Part shown: piece by piece, positions 24,801 through 33,922 of the stretch | Layout: every line of letters begins with the position of its first letter | Numbering within the stretch: position 1 is the stretch's first letter | Assembly: GCA_002338515.1 (NCBI GenBank) | Contig: DDIL01000172.1 | Span: 69,603-123,561 of the forward strand | Length of the DNA: 53,959 nucleotides | Origin: Glaciecola sp. UBA1851 | GTDB lineage: Bacteria; Pseudomonadota; Gammaproteobacteria; Enterobacterales; Alteromonadaceae | Direction: 5' to 3' | Program-made: the position numbers and the translations under genes | The notes under the pieces: model-generated | The model's input: the letters and a program-made list of their open reading frames with translations, nothing else | The model's database searches: none | What the model was told of the DNA's origin: nothing

Positions 24801-26093
24801 ATGAAAAAAATATTTCTTATCTTTTTAACCATGTTTACGGTGCTAAATGTTGCGCATGTATCGGCAAAAGAATTGTTAGATAAAGTAGCGGTAATAATCG
24901 ATCAAGGCGTGATTCTTGAAAGTGAAATTGGCGCCCTAGTAAAAGATGTAAAAACGGGAGCCGAAGCTCAAAACCAAACGTTGCCGTCTGATGCTGCGCT
25001 AAGAAGACAAGCAATTGAGCGTTTAATACTTGAAAACTTACAGATGCAGATGGCTGAACGAATGGGCATTCAAATAAGCGACCCACAGCTAGACCAAACC
25101 ATCCAAAATATAGCTGCTCAGCAAAATATTTCATTGATGCAATTGCGCCAACAAGTTGCTGCGCAGGGCCTAGCCTATGAAGTATATAGAGAACAAGTTA
25201 GAAAAGAATTAATAACAGGTGAAGTGAGAAGAGCAAATGTTAGACGCCGTGTATATATCACAGAACAAGAAGTTGATACGCTAGTAGACATTATCAATCA
25301 GCAAGGTGATCAACAAGCCGAATATCAGTTATCCCACATCCTAGTTGAAATTTCAGGTCAGGCGACCGAAGAAGATGTAAATGAGGCCAGGGACCGTTCT
25401 GAAAAGATTTTAGATTTATTGGCTAATGGCTCTGATTTTAAGCGATTAGCTATTGCTGCGTCATCAGGCGCAAAGGCGCTAGAAGGTGGTGATATGGGTT
25501 GGATGAACATCAACTCTATGCCAACTTTATTTGCAGAAGCGGTGAATGGTAAGAAAAAAGACGAGATTATCGGCCCTATTAGAAGTGGTGCTGGATTCCA
25601 TATACTTAAAATTGCTGATACGCGCGGCATTGAAGTAGTAGAAGTCGAAGAGGTAAATGCTCGCCATATTCTTATTCCACCCTCTATTATTTTAAGTGAT
25701 ACAAAAGCTGAACAAATGCTGACCGAATTCAGAGCGCAACTGATTGAAGGTGAAGCCGATTTTGCTGAATTAGCGAAAGAATATTCTAAGGATCCGGGTT
25801 CAGCATTGCGCGGCGGCGTATTAGGTTGGAATGATCCAAATATATATGTTCCTGAATTTAAAGAAGCGCTTGCAAAGCTTGATAAAGATGATTACAGCAT
25901 GCCGGTTAGAAGTCAACACGGTTGGCATTTAATACAATTAATTGATAGAAGAATTGATGATGCGACAGAAAAGCGTAAAGCAGATAGAGCATATCAATTA
26001 ATTTTCAACCGTAAATTCCAAGAAGAAACTGATGCATGGCTAAGAGAAATGAGAGACGAAGCTTACATTGAAGTTTTAGATGAGAATGCATAA
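24801..26093 (+). CDS. surA: Periplasmic chaperone SurA (peptidylprolyl isomerase)
   Basis: SurA escorts unfolded outer-membrane proteins, including LptD, through the periplasm. The 430 residues comprise a signal peptide (about 1-22), a helical chaperone domain, and two parvulin domains at about 172-275 (YQLSHILVEI to HILKIADTRG) and 285-385 (NARHILIPPS to GWHLIQLIDRR), then a C-terminal helix. Length matches E. coli (428). It sits between lptD and pdxA, as in E. coli, three bases before pdxA. Confidence 0.97.
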   Translation: MKKIFLIFLTMFTVLNVAHVSAKELLDKVAVIIDQGVILESEIGALVKDVKTGAEAQNQTLPSDAALRRQAIERLILENLQMQMAERMGIQISDPQLDQTIQNIAAQQNISLMQLRQQVAAQGLAYEVYREQVRKELITGEVRRANVRRRVYITEQEVDTLVDIINQQGDQQAEYQLSHILVEISGQATEEDVNEARDRSEKILDLLANGSDFKRLAIAASSGAKALEGGDMGWMNINSMPTLFAEAVNGKKKDEIIGPIRSGAGFHILKIADTRGIEVVEVEEVNARHILIPPSIILSDTKAEQMLTEFRAQLIEGEADFAELAKEYSKDPGSALRGGVLGWNDPNIYVPEFKEALAKLDKDDYSMPVRSQHGWHLIQLIDRRIDDATEKRKADRAYQLIFNRKFQEETDAWLREMRDEAYIEVLDENA

Positions 26094-26096
26094 CAG

Positions 26097-27122
26097 ATGA
26101 ATAATATTGCAGAGGATACCAAACCTCAAAACGGCAACCACAATATAATTAAAATAGCCGTTACGCCGGGTGAACCAGCGGGTATTGGTCCTGACTTAAT
26201 GATTTTATTGGCCTACCACAATTGGGATGCACAACTTGTTTTGTTTGCTGATAAACACATGCTACAAGCAAGAGCTCAGTTGTTAAATCAAGAAATAAGC
26301 ATTATTGATTATGAACAAGGCATGACCCATATACAAAAAACTGGGCAATTAATTGTGAGTCATATCCCTTGCGCACGTGCGGTTGAAGCAGGGGTATTAG
26401 ATTCTGAAAATGGTCATTATGTTGTAGATACATTAAGACTTGCTTGTGAAGCAAATATGCAAGACGAATTTGATGCTGTTGTTACAGGACCTGTGCATAA
26501 AGGCATCATCAATAAAGCTGGCGTATCTTTTAGTGGCCACACTGAGTATTTTGCTCAACAGTCAAACACTGCTGACGTTGTTATGATGCTCGCTACCGAT
26601 GGTTTAAGAGTTTGCTTAGCAACCACACACATTCCATTGGCATACGTTAGTAAGGCTATTACGCCAGAACGTATTGAGAAAGTAATTAGCATTATGCATG
26701 CTGATTTAAAAGAAAAGTTTGGTATTCCTAACCCAAGTATCTATGTTTGTGGCCTTAATCCACATGCTGGTGAAGATGGTCATTTGGGTAAAGAAGAAAT
26801 CCAAATAATCACGCCTACATTGGATATTATGCGTGCAAAAGGCATGAATTTAGTGGGCCCTCTTCCTGCTGACACTATATTTCAGCCTAAATACTTAGAG
26901 AAGGCTGATGCCGTTTTAGCAATGTACCATGACCAAGGTTTACCCGTTTTAAAATTCAAAGGGTTTGGTAATTCAGTAAACATAACACTTGGACTGCCTT
27001 TCATTAGGACATCTGTTGACCATGGTACTGCCACTGATTTGGCAGGAACAGGTGAAGCCGATACGGGTAGTATGAAACGTGCAATCAACAAAGCGATTAA
27101 GCTGGCTAAACAGAAACAATGA
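26097..27122 (+). CDS. pdxA: 4-hydroxythreonine-4-phosphate dehydrogenase
   Basis: PdxA oxidises 4-phosphohydroxy-L-threonine with NAD(P), giving the amino-ketone that PdxJ (6755) uses in pyridoxine phosphate synthesis. Family marks in the 341 residues are VTPGEPAGIGPDL, VVTGPVHKGIINKAG with FSGHTEYFA (metal-binding His), CGLNPHAGEDGHLG, GPLPADTIF, AMYHDQGLPVLKF and DHGTATDLAGTG. The N-terminus has about 15 extra polar residues before the conserved core. The stop overlaps the rsmA start in ATGA. Confidence 0.97.
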   Translation: MNNIAEDTKPQNGNHNIIKIAVTPGEPAGIGPDLMILLAYHNWDAQLVLFADKHMLQARAQLLNQEISIIDYEQGMTHIQKTGQLIVSHIPCARAVEAGVLDSENGHYVVDTLRLACEANMQDEFDAVVTGPVHKGIINKAGVSFSGHTEYFAQQSNTADVVMMLATDGLRVCLATTHIPLAYVSKAITPERIEKVISIMHADLKEKFGIPNPSIYVCGLNPHAGEDGHLGKEEIQIITPTLDIMRAKGMNLVGPLPADTIFQPKYLEKADAVLAMYHDQGLPVLKFKGFGNSVNITLGLPFIRTSVDHGTATDLAGTGEADTGSMKRAINKAIKLAKQKQ

Positions 27123-27946
27123 GCAGTAAACAGCATTTAGGCCATACGGCTCGAAAAAGATTTGGTCAAAATTTCCTTCATGATGATTACATTATCGATA
27201 AAATTGTTAGTGCAATTAATCCGCTTTCTGGTCAAGCATTGGTGGAAATAGGCCCAGGATTAGGCGCGTTAACAGAACCCGTTGCAGAAATAGTCGATAA
27301 ACTTACTGTAGTGGAACTCGATAGGGATCTAGCTAAAAGGCTGCGCTCACATCCTTTTATGCAGGACAAGTTAAACGTCATCGAACAAGATGCATTAAAG
27401 TTCGATTTTTCAACACTGCTGGTTAGTGAAAAAGCCGATAACAGTAAATTACGTGTATTCGGCAACCTGCCCTACAACATATCAACTCCCCTTATGTTTC
27501 ATTTATTTAAGTTTGCTAACTCTATACAAGATATGCACTTTATGTTGCAGCTAGAAGTAGTCAAAAGACTGTGTGCAGCTAGTGGGGACAAACTTTATGG
27601 CAGGTTATCAGTTATGGCGCAATACTATTGTCAGCCAACGGTAGTTGTAATGGTTCCCCCTACAGCTTTTAAGCCGGCTCCCAAAGTCGACTCTGCGGTT
27701 GTAAGGCTTACGCCTCATAAAACGCCCCCTGTAGACTTACATTCTATTGATAGTTTGCAGACTATTGTGACCACAGCATTCAACCAACGAAGAAAAACTA
27801 TCAGAAATAGCTTGAAAAATTTGCTGAATGAAGAACAAATTACTAAGCTAAGTGTCAACCCTGAACTTAGAGCAGAAAAGCTAACCCTTAATGATTTTTC
27901 CAAACTTGCTAATAGCTACTATGAGCTCAACTTAAATGAGCAATAA
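27119..27946 (+). CDS. rsmA: 16S rRNA dimethyladenosine transferase RsmA (KsgA)
   Basis: RsmA dimethylates A1518 and A1519 at the 3' end of 16S rRNA, a checkpoint of 30S maturation. SAM-binding motifs in the 275 residues are RFGQNFLHD, EIGPGLGALTEP, VELDRDL, EQDALKFDF and the catalytic NLPY (FGNLPYNISTPL); FNQRRKTIRNSL is the C-terminal RNA-binding signature. Its ATG overlaps the pdxA stop (ATGA), and its last 11 bases overlap apaG. Confidence 0.97.
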   Translation: MSSKQHLGHTARKRFGQNFLHDDYIIDKIVSAINPLSGQALVEIGPGLGALTEPVAEIVDKLTVVELDRDLAKRLRSHPFMQDKLNVIEQDALKFDFSTLLVSEKADNSKLRVFGNLPYNISTPLMFHLFKFANSIQDMHFMLQLEVVKRLCAASGDKLYGRLSVMAQYYCQPTVVVMVPPTAFKPAPKVDSAVVRLTPHKTPPVDLHSIDSLQTIVTTAFNQRRKTIRNSLKNLLNEEQITKLSVNPELRAEKLTLNDFSKLANSYYELNLNEQ

Positions 27947-28307
27947 CATAAAAATATCTGTATCAACCGAGTATATGGGACAGCAAAATAATAACGACAA
28001 AACTGCATATGTATTTAGGTATACAGTAACAATTGGTAATCTATCTCAGGCCAACGTTCAATTGCTTAGTCGGTACTGGCTAATAACCAATGGTGATGGT
28101 GAAAAAGTTGAAGTGTCAGGCGAAGGAGTGGTTGGCGAGCAACCCATAATCGAGCCAAACAAAGACTATTCTTACACGAGTGCCTCGATGCTAAAAACCA
28201 AGGTCGGAACAATGGAAGGATATTACTATTTTATTGATGCTGACAAAAAAGAATTTAAAACCGCAATTCCTGCATTTAGTCTTGCTGTTCCTAACGCTAT
28301 CCATTAA
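27936..28307 (+). CDS. apaG: ApaG domain protein
   Basis: This 123-residue protein of the ApaG/DUF525 family has a fibronectin-III-like beta fold. Conserved parts are FRYTVTIGN, QLLSRYWLITNGDGE, VEVSGEGVVGEQPIIEP and a form of the YTSASML-GTMEGYY segment. In E. coli the gene is in the same place between rsmA and apaH. Its biochemical role is unclear. It starts inside rsmA with an 11-base overlap. Confidence 0.96.
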   Translation: MSNNIKISVSTEYMGQQNNNDKTAYVFRYTVTIGNLSQANVQLLSRYWLITNGDGEKVEVSGEGVVGEQPIIEPNKDYSYTSASMLKTKVGTMEGYYYFIDADKKEFKTAIPAFSLAVPNAIH

Positions 28308-28340
28308 GTTATTACTATAAATTAATCACATTTTCTTTTT

Positions 28341-29165
28341 ATGATTAAAAATTATGTCATTGGTGATATTCAAGGCTGTTATAAGGGCTTAAAACGCGCT
28401 TTAAAGAAAGCTAATTTTAGGCCAGCTAAAGATAAACTTTGGGCGGTAGGTGACTTGGTTGCTCGAGGGCCTGATAGTTTATCAACGTTAGAATACTTGT
28501 ATGATTTAGGGCCGCATTTTGAAACCGTACTTGGCAATCATGACTTGCATCTTATTGCAGCGGCATACGGTATTAGCGAACCTAAACCACAAGACAAGTT
28601 GCAACCGCTAATAAAAAGTAAACACTTTTCCAAATATATTGATTTTCTTCTTAAGAAACCATTAGCTGTGCAACCGATGAAAGATGTCTTAATCACGCAT
28701 GCAGGTTTATATCCTAAATGGTCTATAGACAAAGCAATACTATTATCTCAAGAAGTAGAATCTATTCTTACTGGACCAAAGCCAGAAAAATTATTATCTA
28801 ATATGTATGGCAATATTCCCAACAGTTGGAACAAAACACTTGAAGGATACGCTAGACATAGATTTATTGTGAATGCTTTTACTAGAATGAGATATTTACA
28901 TCATGATTACTCGTTAGATTTTAAAAACAAAAGTCATCCAGACCATGCAGGTAAAGAGGTGCTACCTTGGTTTCTTGCATACAATCCCAAATTAAAAGCA
29001 AAACATACGCTGTTATTTGGTCATTGGGCCGCTCTTCTGGGTGATATACCTCCACAAAAACCAAATCCAGCCAGAATAGTAGCGCTAGACACTGGATTTG
29101 TTTGGGGTAATAAATTGTCTTTGTACTGTTTAGAAAATAGCAAAATTATCCAATTTGAAGAGTAA
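28341..29165 (+). CDS. apaH: Bis(5'-nucleosyl)-tetraphosphatase, symmetrical
   Basis: ApaH splits Ap4A into two ADP and can remove Np4N caps from RNA. It is a PPP-type metallophosphatase of 274 residues with motifs GDIQGCYKGL, GDLVARGPDS, GNHDLH, ITHAGLYP and FGHWAALLG. Length is close to E. coli (about 280). It is the last gene of the lptD operon. No clear ribosome binding site precedes the ATG, only an AT-rich stretch. The stop codon is also the start of a sigma-28 -35 box for the next gene. Confidence 0.96.
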   Translation: MIKNYVIGDIQGCYKGLKRALKKANFRPAKDKLWAVGDLVARGPDSLSTLEYLYDLGPHFETVLGNHDLHLIAAAYGISEPKPQDKLQPLIKSKHFSKYIDFLLKKPLAVQPMKDVLITHAGLYPKWSIDKAILLSQEVESILTGPKPEKLLSNMYGNIPNSWNKTLEGYARHRFIVNAFTRMRYLHHDYSLDFKNKSHPDHAGKEVLPWFLAYNPKLKAKHTLLFGHWAALLGDIPPQKPNPARIVALDTGFVWGNKLSLYCLENSKIIQFEE

Positions 29166-29189
29166 AGTTTTACTCTAACAAGGCGATAC
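29163..29189 (+). promoter_or_regulatory. Sigma-28 (FliA) promoter of the chemoreceptor at 29236
   Basis: TAAAGTTT (8 of 8 matches to the sigma-28 -35) at 29163-29170, an exact 11-base spacer, then GGCGATAC (6 of 8 to GCCGATAA). Its first three bases are the apaH stop codon. It indicates co-expression with flagella. Confidence 0.7.
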
Positions 29190-29235
29190 CCTACTTAAGA
29201 AATTAATTTATTATACTTCCTTTGTAGGAGATCAT

Positions 29236-31260
29236 ATGCGTATTACCGTTGCAATGCGAGTAATTGGTGGATTTGTCGTAATCAGTTTGTTGTTAATCGC
29301 GTTGGGTATATCATCAATCAGTAGCGTCAATCGTATTGGTAGTGCTTCTTCTGAATTAAGTGATGTGGCCCTCCCTACAGTTGCTGGAACTTCTGACCTG
29401 AAGGCATCCTTTTTAAACCTCGGACGATTAACGTTTGAAGGTTTTGTTTCTGACGACATTAATTCTATTAAAGAGAAACAAACATCTTATAACGAAGCAA
29501 AAGGTGTATTCGATTCGACTATTGGAAATTTGGCTAATGTGGTCAAAAACGATGTTGAACTCTCTTCCTCCCTACAAAATATTGAAGCTATTTATAACAA
29601 TTATCATGAAAGCGCTCAGGGCATGTTTAATGCGCACCTAACAGATGTTCAACTGGCAAATATACTAGAAGACTTAAATGCAAATCTAGAAGAAAAGGTG
29701 GATGACGCCTCTTCTTTGTTATTAGACTTCAGCTATCTAGATGAAATAGAAAAATTCGATTCATTAAAGCAAGCAGTTAAACTTACCGAGCCCATGGAAT
29801 CTGGTTTACTTACATTATTTACTGTAGTGGCTGAGTATAAAAATACAGAGACCTTGCAACGTGCTGAGTTAAGAATACAAGAAGTAGAGGTATTATTGCA
29901 GCAGTCTAATAATCGCTTAATCGAAATATTAGAAGTAGCCAACGGCAATGATAGTTCAGGCGCCTTAGATGAAATTTCTGAGCTTATGACAGAAATTAAC
30001 GCGCTAGTCAGTAACCCTAACGGTATTCTAGAGACTAAAATCAAACAAATTGAAAGCGGTCAATTATCAGAATCTAGATTACTCACTTCCGACGAGCACA
30101 TTGCCACAGCAATAGAACAATTGACTGCACTTAACAAAATGGGCGATAGAAAAGCGAATACAGTAAAAGAAAGTGTGAATAGCCAAATATCTAATAGCAC
30201 TTTAATTGTAATCGCAGTCATTATTGGCTCTTTAATAATCGCTAGTATTATTGCATATGTGAGCGTAAGAGCTATAACCATCCCTTTAGCCCGCGTAAAT
30301 GAATTATTAAACGTTGCCTCTTCAGGTGATTTGACCCATAGATTAGACGAGTCATCAACGGATGAATTTGGTTTACTCTCTAAAAACTGTAATCGCTTAA
30401 TAGATAACTTAAAAGACTTAATTTTTACAATTAATCAGCGAGCAGACCAACTTGCAGCAGCCAGTGTACAAACCTCGACTGTGACGCTACAAACAACAGA
30501 ATCCATAGAAAATCAAAAATCTCAAATTTCTCAAATAGCGGCTGCAACGACTGAAATGCATTCTACATCAGAGCTGGTTTCTCAAAGTGCTGACGATACG
30601 CTACAGCAAATAAAAGATGCTGATATTGAAGCCGAAAAAGTAAAAGCAATTTCTGCAAAAAACAAATCTACGATACAGGTATTGGCAAACGATGTGGAGC
30701 AAGCTGCAGAGGTCATTAATAAATTACATCAAGACAGCGCCAGCATAGGCGGTATTCTTGATGTTATTAGAGGTGTAGCAGACCAAACTAACTTACTTGC
30801 ATTAAATGCGGCGATAGAAGCAGCTAGAGCGGGCGAACAAGGCAGAGGCTTTGCGGTTGTAGCAGATGAAGTGAGAACGTTGGCGAGCAGAACCCAACAG
30901 TCTACGCAAGAAATCAATTCGATGATTGAAGTATTACAAGCGGGTGCTGAAAAAGCGGTCGCAGTTATGAACCAAGGCAAAGAGCAAACCGTGGTATGTG
31001 TTGAACAAACCGAAACTGCTGGAGAGGCACTTAACTTAATAACTGACGCAGTACACAAGGCTTATGAAGTGAGTACTCGAATTGAGCAAGCTGCGAAAGA
31101 GCAACATACGGTATCATCACAAATTAGTGAACGCCTAGAAAATATTGTAGGTATAGCTGAACAAACGACGATAGGCGCGAAACAAACCTCTGAATCAAGT
31201 TCTGAAGTTGCGCGTTTGGCAGAAGCCCTACAAGAGTCAATAGGTAAATTCAGAGTCTAG
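29236..31260 (+). CDS. Methyl-accepting chemotaxis protein
   Basis: This classical transmembrane chemoreceptor has 674 residues: a membrane helix at about 9-30, a long helical periplasmic ligand domain at about 31-310, a second helix at about 313-338, HAMP, and the signalling coiled coil with tip sequence DQTNLLALNAAIEAARAG followed by EQGRGFAVVADEVRTLA. The ligand domain is not one I can assign to a compound; its all-helical look suits a four-helix-bundle sensor. ATG has GTAGGAG upstream. A strong sigma-28 promoter precedes it and a terminator follows, so it is a single-gene unit. Confidence 0.95.
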   Translation: MRITVAMRVIGGFVVISLLLIALGISSISSVNRIGSASSELSDVALPTVAGTSDLKASFLNLGRLTFEGFVSDDINSIKEKQTSYNEAKGVFDSTIGNLANVVKNDVELSSSLQNIEAIYNNYHESAQGMFNAHLTDVQLANILEDLNANLEEKVDDASSLLLDFSYLDEIEKFDSLKQAVKLTEPMESGLLTLFTVVAEYKNTETLQRAELRIQEVEVLLQQSNNRLIEILEVANGNDSSGALDEISELMTEINALVSNPNGILETKIKQIESGQLSESRLLTSDEHIATAIEQLTALNKMGDRKANTVKESVNSQISNSTLIVIAVIIGSLIIASIIAYVSVRAITIPLARVNELLNVASSGDLTHRLDESSTDEFGLLSKNCNRLIDNLKDLIFTINQRADQLAAASVQTSTVTLQTTESIENQKSQISQIAAATTEMHSTSELVSQSADDTLQQIKDADIEAEKVKAISAKNKSTIQVLANDVEQAAEVINKLHQDSASIGGILDVIRGVADQTNLLALNAAIEAARAGEQGRGFAVVADEVRTLASRTQQSTQEINSMIEVLQAGAEKAVAVMNQGKEQTVVCVEQTETAGEALNLITDAVHKAYEVSTRIEQAAKEQHTVSSQISERLENIVGIAEQTTIGAKQTSESSSEVARLAEALQESIGKFRV

Positions 31261-31283
31261 AAATAGTATAAATTTAAACATTT

Positions 31284-31318
31284 AAGAGCTCACCAATTCA
31301 TGGATGAGCTCTTTTTTT
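31284..31318. terminator. Bidirectional terminator between the chemoreceptor and lysC
   Basis: AAGAGCTCA and TGAGCTCTT form a 9-bp stem followed by seven T on the plus strand. On the minus strand, after lysC, the tail is TTAAATGTTT, weaker but U-rich. Confidence 0.85.
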
Positions 31319-32663
31319 ATTCAAATAACGCTTTGTGCAAACGCTTCACTATATCTTCACTGTCACTATTACTTACCACAAACGACAAATTGTGAACGTT
31401 CGCACCAAAACAAATCATTCTTAAATTAAAATCAGCTATCGCCGAAAAAATACTCGATGAGACACCTGCTTCACTATGCATATTGTTTCCAACAACAGTA
31501 ACCACATCGAAATCTCGCTCAACGGATACCTCACAAATATTGCTTAGCTCAACCAAGGTTTCCTTATTCATTTTTTCAGACATGGAATTTGGCGGATTAT
31601 CCAATGTAAATGATACTGCTATTTCAGACGTTGTGATTAAGTCGACACTTAGTTCATGCTTCGCGATAATACTAAATACTCGCTCCAAAAAGCCTTGCGC
31701 ATACATCATTTTAGGTGTTTTAACGGTTACAAGCACTTGGTCTTTTCTGCGGGTAACCGCTCTGAATGCGGGTTCATTTTCGCAATCTCGCCTTATCCAA
31801 GTTCCCCCTTTATCAGGCTCTTTGCTTGACCCAACAAATACTTGAATATTTTGCCTTAAAGCAGGCTCCATGGTGGCAGGGTGTAATACTTTTGCACCAA
31901 ACGTAGCCATCTCAGCCGCTTCTTCAAAACTTAATTCCGGTAATGGTCTGGCTTTATCTGTAATTCGAGGGTCGGTTGTATATACTCCAATCACATCAGT
32001 CCAAATCTCACATGTACTGGCACCTATCGCTTCGGCAATCAATGCCGCAGTAAAATCAGATCCGCCTCTACCCAAGGTTGTTGTTCTACCCTGCTCATCA
32101 GCGCCAACAAAACCTTGTGTCACCACTATATGATGCTCGGTTTCAGGTATCAGTAATTGTTTAACCAATGCCTTGATATTAGATAAATCTGGCGTTGCTT
32201 CTGTAAACTTTGAATCTGTTCGCAAAACTTTGCGAATATCAAAATTAATCGCAGGTGAGCCCTGCTCTCTAATTATTGCTGCGCATAATAAAGAAGACAT
32301 GCGCTCACCCATAGACATTAAAGCATCTTTCAAATCATCTCTGTAGTTAATCTCTTCATGTCGAGCAAGTTTTTCTAGTTCGTCAAGTAACGCAAACAAC
32401 TTATCTTCTACTTCACTTGGTTTTTTTAATTTATTTAATATAGCAAATTCAATTTTTCTAATATTTTCTACCACGTCAGTTATTTGTTCTGACGTCAGAG
32501 CTGTATTAGCTAACAATACAAGATGATTAGTGACTCCGGCGGCAGCACTCACCACCATTACTTTTGTATTCGTATTCTTTATTACAATAGACGCACAGTT
32601 ATTGATGGTCTCATAGTTAGCAACACTGGTGCCACCAAACTTAGCGACATTCAAAGATGACAT
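31317..32663 (-). CDS. lysC: Lysine-sensitive aspartokinase III
   Basis: LysC phosphorylates aspartate, the first step towards lysine, threonine, methionine and diaminopimelate. The 448 residues match monofunctional aspartokinase III of E. coli (449). The kinase domain has VAKFGGTSVA, FVGADEQGRTTTLGRGGSDF and EIWTDVIGVYTTDPR. Two ACT domains follow from about residue 300, with a form of the QGFLERVFSIIAKHELSVDLI segment. No homoserine dehydrogenase is fused. AAGGAAG lies six bases before the ATG. E. coli lysC has a lysine riboswitch; I see no such leader here. Confidence 0.95.
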   Translation of the reverse strand: MSSLNVAKFGGTSVANYETINNCASIVIKNTNTKVMVVSAAAGVTNHLVLLANTALTSEQITDVVENIRKIEFAILNKLKKPSEVEDKLFALLDELEKLARHEEINYRDDLKDALMSMGERMSSLLCAAIIREQGSPAINFDIRKVLRTDSKFTEATPDLSNIKALVKQLLIPETEHHIVVTQGFVGADEQGRTTTLGRGGSDFTAALIAEAIGASTCEIWTDVIGVYTTDPRITDKARPLPELSFEEAAEMATFGAKVLHPATMEPALRQNIQVFVGSSKEPDKGGTWIRRDCENEPAFRAVTRRKDQVLVTVKTPKMMYAQGFLERVFSIIAKHELSVDLITTSEIAVSFTLDNPPNSMSEKMNKETLVELSNICEVSVERDFDVVTVVGNNMHSEAGVSSSIFSAIADFNLRMICFGANVHNLSFVVSNSDSEDIVKRLHKALFE

Positions 32664-32974
32664 AAATCTTCCTTTTGAAATAAATTAAACCTTGAGTTAA
32701 AAATGAATTAACCGCGCTATTATCATCACATGTAGATAAAAGCATATAGTTCGTTAGTAGATAAATTGAATAAATTATTCAGCCGATTATGGTAATACAT
32801 TTAAATAAATGTACATAACGTTTAATATCAATTTTTGAGAGATATGTTAATGACTAACGAAGATAGCAGACTATTGAATTACTTAAAGCTAGTGGTAAAT
32901 ATAAAATAATCGTGCAGTATATGTTAACGTTTGACAGGAAATATAAATCATTTTTAAAAGTAAGGGTAAGCTAA
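32664..32974. promoter_or_regulatory. Divergent intergenic region with an 18-bp palindrome
   Basis: This AT-rich region lies between lysC and the small membrane-protein gene. TACATTTAAATAAATGTA at 32796-32813 is a perfect palindrome (8-bp arms, two-base centre) that could be an operator. No lysine riboswitch core is recognised. A 19-codon frame at 32850-32909 lacks support. Confidence 0.4.
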
Positions 32975-33223
32975 ATGGCCGAGAATAAATACAGTGAGAT
33001 GAGTGACGAGCAATTGTTAGTAGAAAAAAAGAAGCTTAAAAGTACTAAGCTAATAAGTGGCGTTATAATCGCGGTGTCTTTTTTAGCATTTGTTCTTGCG
33101 GCAGTAAAAAATGGAATGAGCTTTCTGACTTTTTTACCATTGGCTTTTGCTTATTTAGCCATGAAAATTCAAGAAAAAACTCATGCACTTGAAGCTACAT
33201 TAAATACAAGAGGCTTAGAATAA
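32975..33223 (+). CDS. Small membrane protein of unknown function
   Basis: The 82-residue protein has a charged N-terminus (KYSEMSDEQLLVEKKKLK), two membrane helices (about 26-45 and 49-64) joined by a tight turn, and a charged C-terminal tail. It resembles small two-helix proteins in marine bacteria whose role is unknown; I cannot name a function. TAAGGG stands upstream of the ATG. Its neighbours, lysC (divergent) and a DUF192 lipoprotein (convergent), give no clue. Regular composition and a proper start make it a likely real gene. Confidence 0.75.
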   Translation: MAENKYSEMSDEQLLVEKKKLKSTKLISGVIIAVSFLAFVLAAVKNGMSFLTFLPLAFAYLAMKIQEKTHALEATLNTRGLE

Positions 33224-33246
33224 TACTCAAATAAATCAGTAATTTT

Positions 33247-33723
33247 TTATGGTAGTTCGGTCACCTTATCCCCTACTCTTATGTCTTGTTTTGCAAACCA
33301 GCCTTGATTCATTTCTAGTGCATACAGCACCTTTTTTGAAGATTTAATAGCGGTTAAATCATGAGGCTGTAGCGGAAAAATATCAATAATTTCTCCATTT
33401 GCAGAAATATAAGCTAAATCCAGCGGTATATAGGTATTTTTCATCCATATACTACCAATGCGCTGACTATCAAATTTAAATAACATGCCGCAGTCTTCAC
33501 ATAACGCTCTACGATACATTAGTCCTAATTGCCTTTCTGTGGGCGAATCTGCGTACTCTATTCTTAACTTCTTATCTGCAACCGTAATACTAATTTTGTT
33601 ATCGTTTGCTAATGGCTCACTATTATTATTTTGAGGCGTTACGTTTAAGTTAGCTTGCGCGCATCCGGCGGTAGTAAGTAGTAAAAAAAATACTATTTGT
33701 AATTTGAGTATCAGTTTTGGCAT
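33247..33723 (-). CDS. DUF192 family lipoprotein
   Basis: The 158-residue protein has a lipoprotein signal (hydrophobic LILKLQIVFFLLLTTAG then C21), a short Asn-rich linker and a DUF192 domain from about residue 45. Conserved pieces are ADSPTERQLGLMYRR, CGMLFKFD, SIWMKNTYIPLDLAYI and YALEMNQGWFAKQDIRVGD. The family is widespread in envelopes, and its molecular role is not known to me. CEDCG adds a pair of cysteines. It stands alone, convergent with the small membrane-protein gene. Confidence 0.85.
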   Translation of the reverse strand: MPKLILKLQIVFFLLLTTAGCAQANLNVTPQNNNSEPLANDNKISITVADKKLRIEYADSPTERQLGLMYRRALCEDCGMLFKFDSQRIGSIWMKNTYIPLDLAYISANGEIIDIFPLQPHDLTAIKSSKKVLYALEMNQGWFAKQDIRVGDKVTELP

Positions 33724-33860
33724 AGCTTCCTCAGTAGAGTTAAATTGAACAATTAAGCAAAACTTATTAACTGTAAAGCAAATTTAAATCTAACGTTAAA
33801 TTCAAGATTATTGACTAAAACAGTTGTTAATCTATAGATAGTAAGTAATGGAAGATAACA

Positions 33861-33897
33861 TAAAAAAAAAGCTAAATGAAAAGAAACATTTAGCTTT
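33861..33897 (-). terminator. Intrinsic terminator after acnB
   Basis: On the minus strand AAGCTAAATG pairs with CATTTAGCTT (10 bp, eight-base loop) and is followed by nine T, about 26 bases after the acnB stop. Confidence 0.9.
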
Positions 33898-33922
33898 ACA
33901 TGTCGTTAAATTAGCTGAAAAT

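Noticed and set aside
30729..31058. Antisense open frame opposite the chemoreceptor signalling domain
   Set aside because: It is a mirror of the highly conserved MCP hairpin sequence; similar antisense frames appear opposite other genes.
32664..32850. Lysine riboswitch upstream of lysC
   Set aside because: The conserved core and stems were not found by eye.
32850..32909. 19-codon open frame upstream of the small membrane protein
   Set aside because: Very short, with no clear ribosome binding site at proper distance and no recognisable product.
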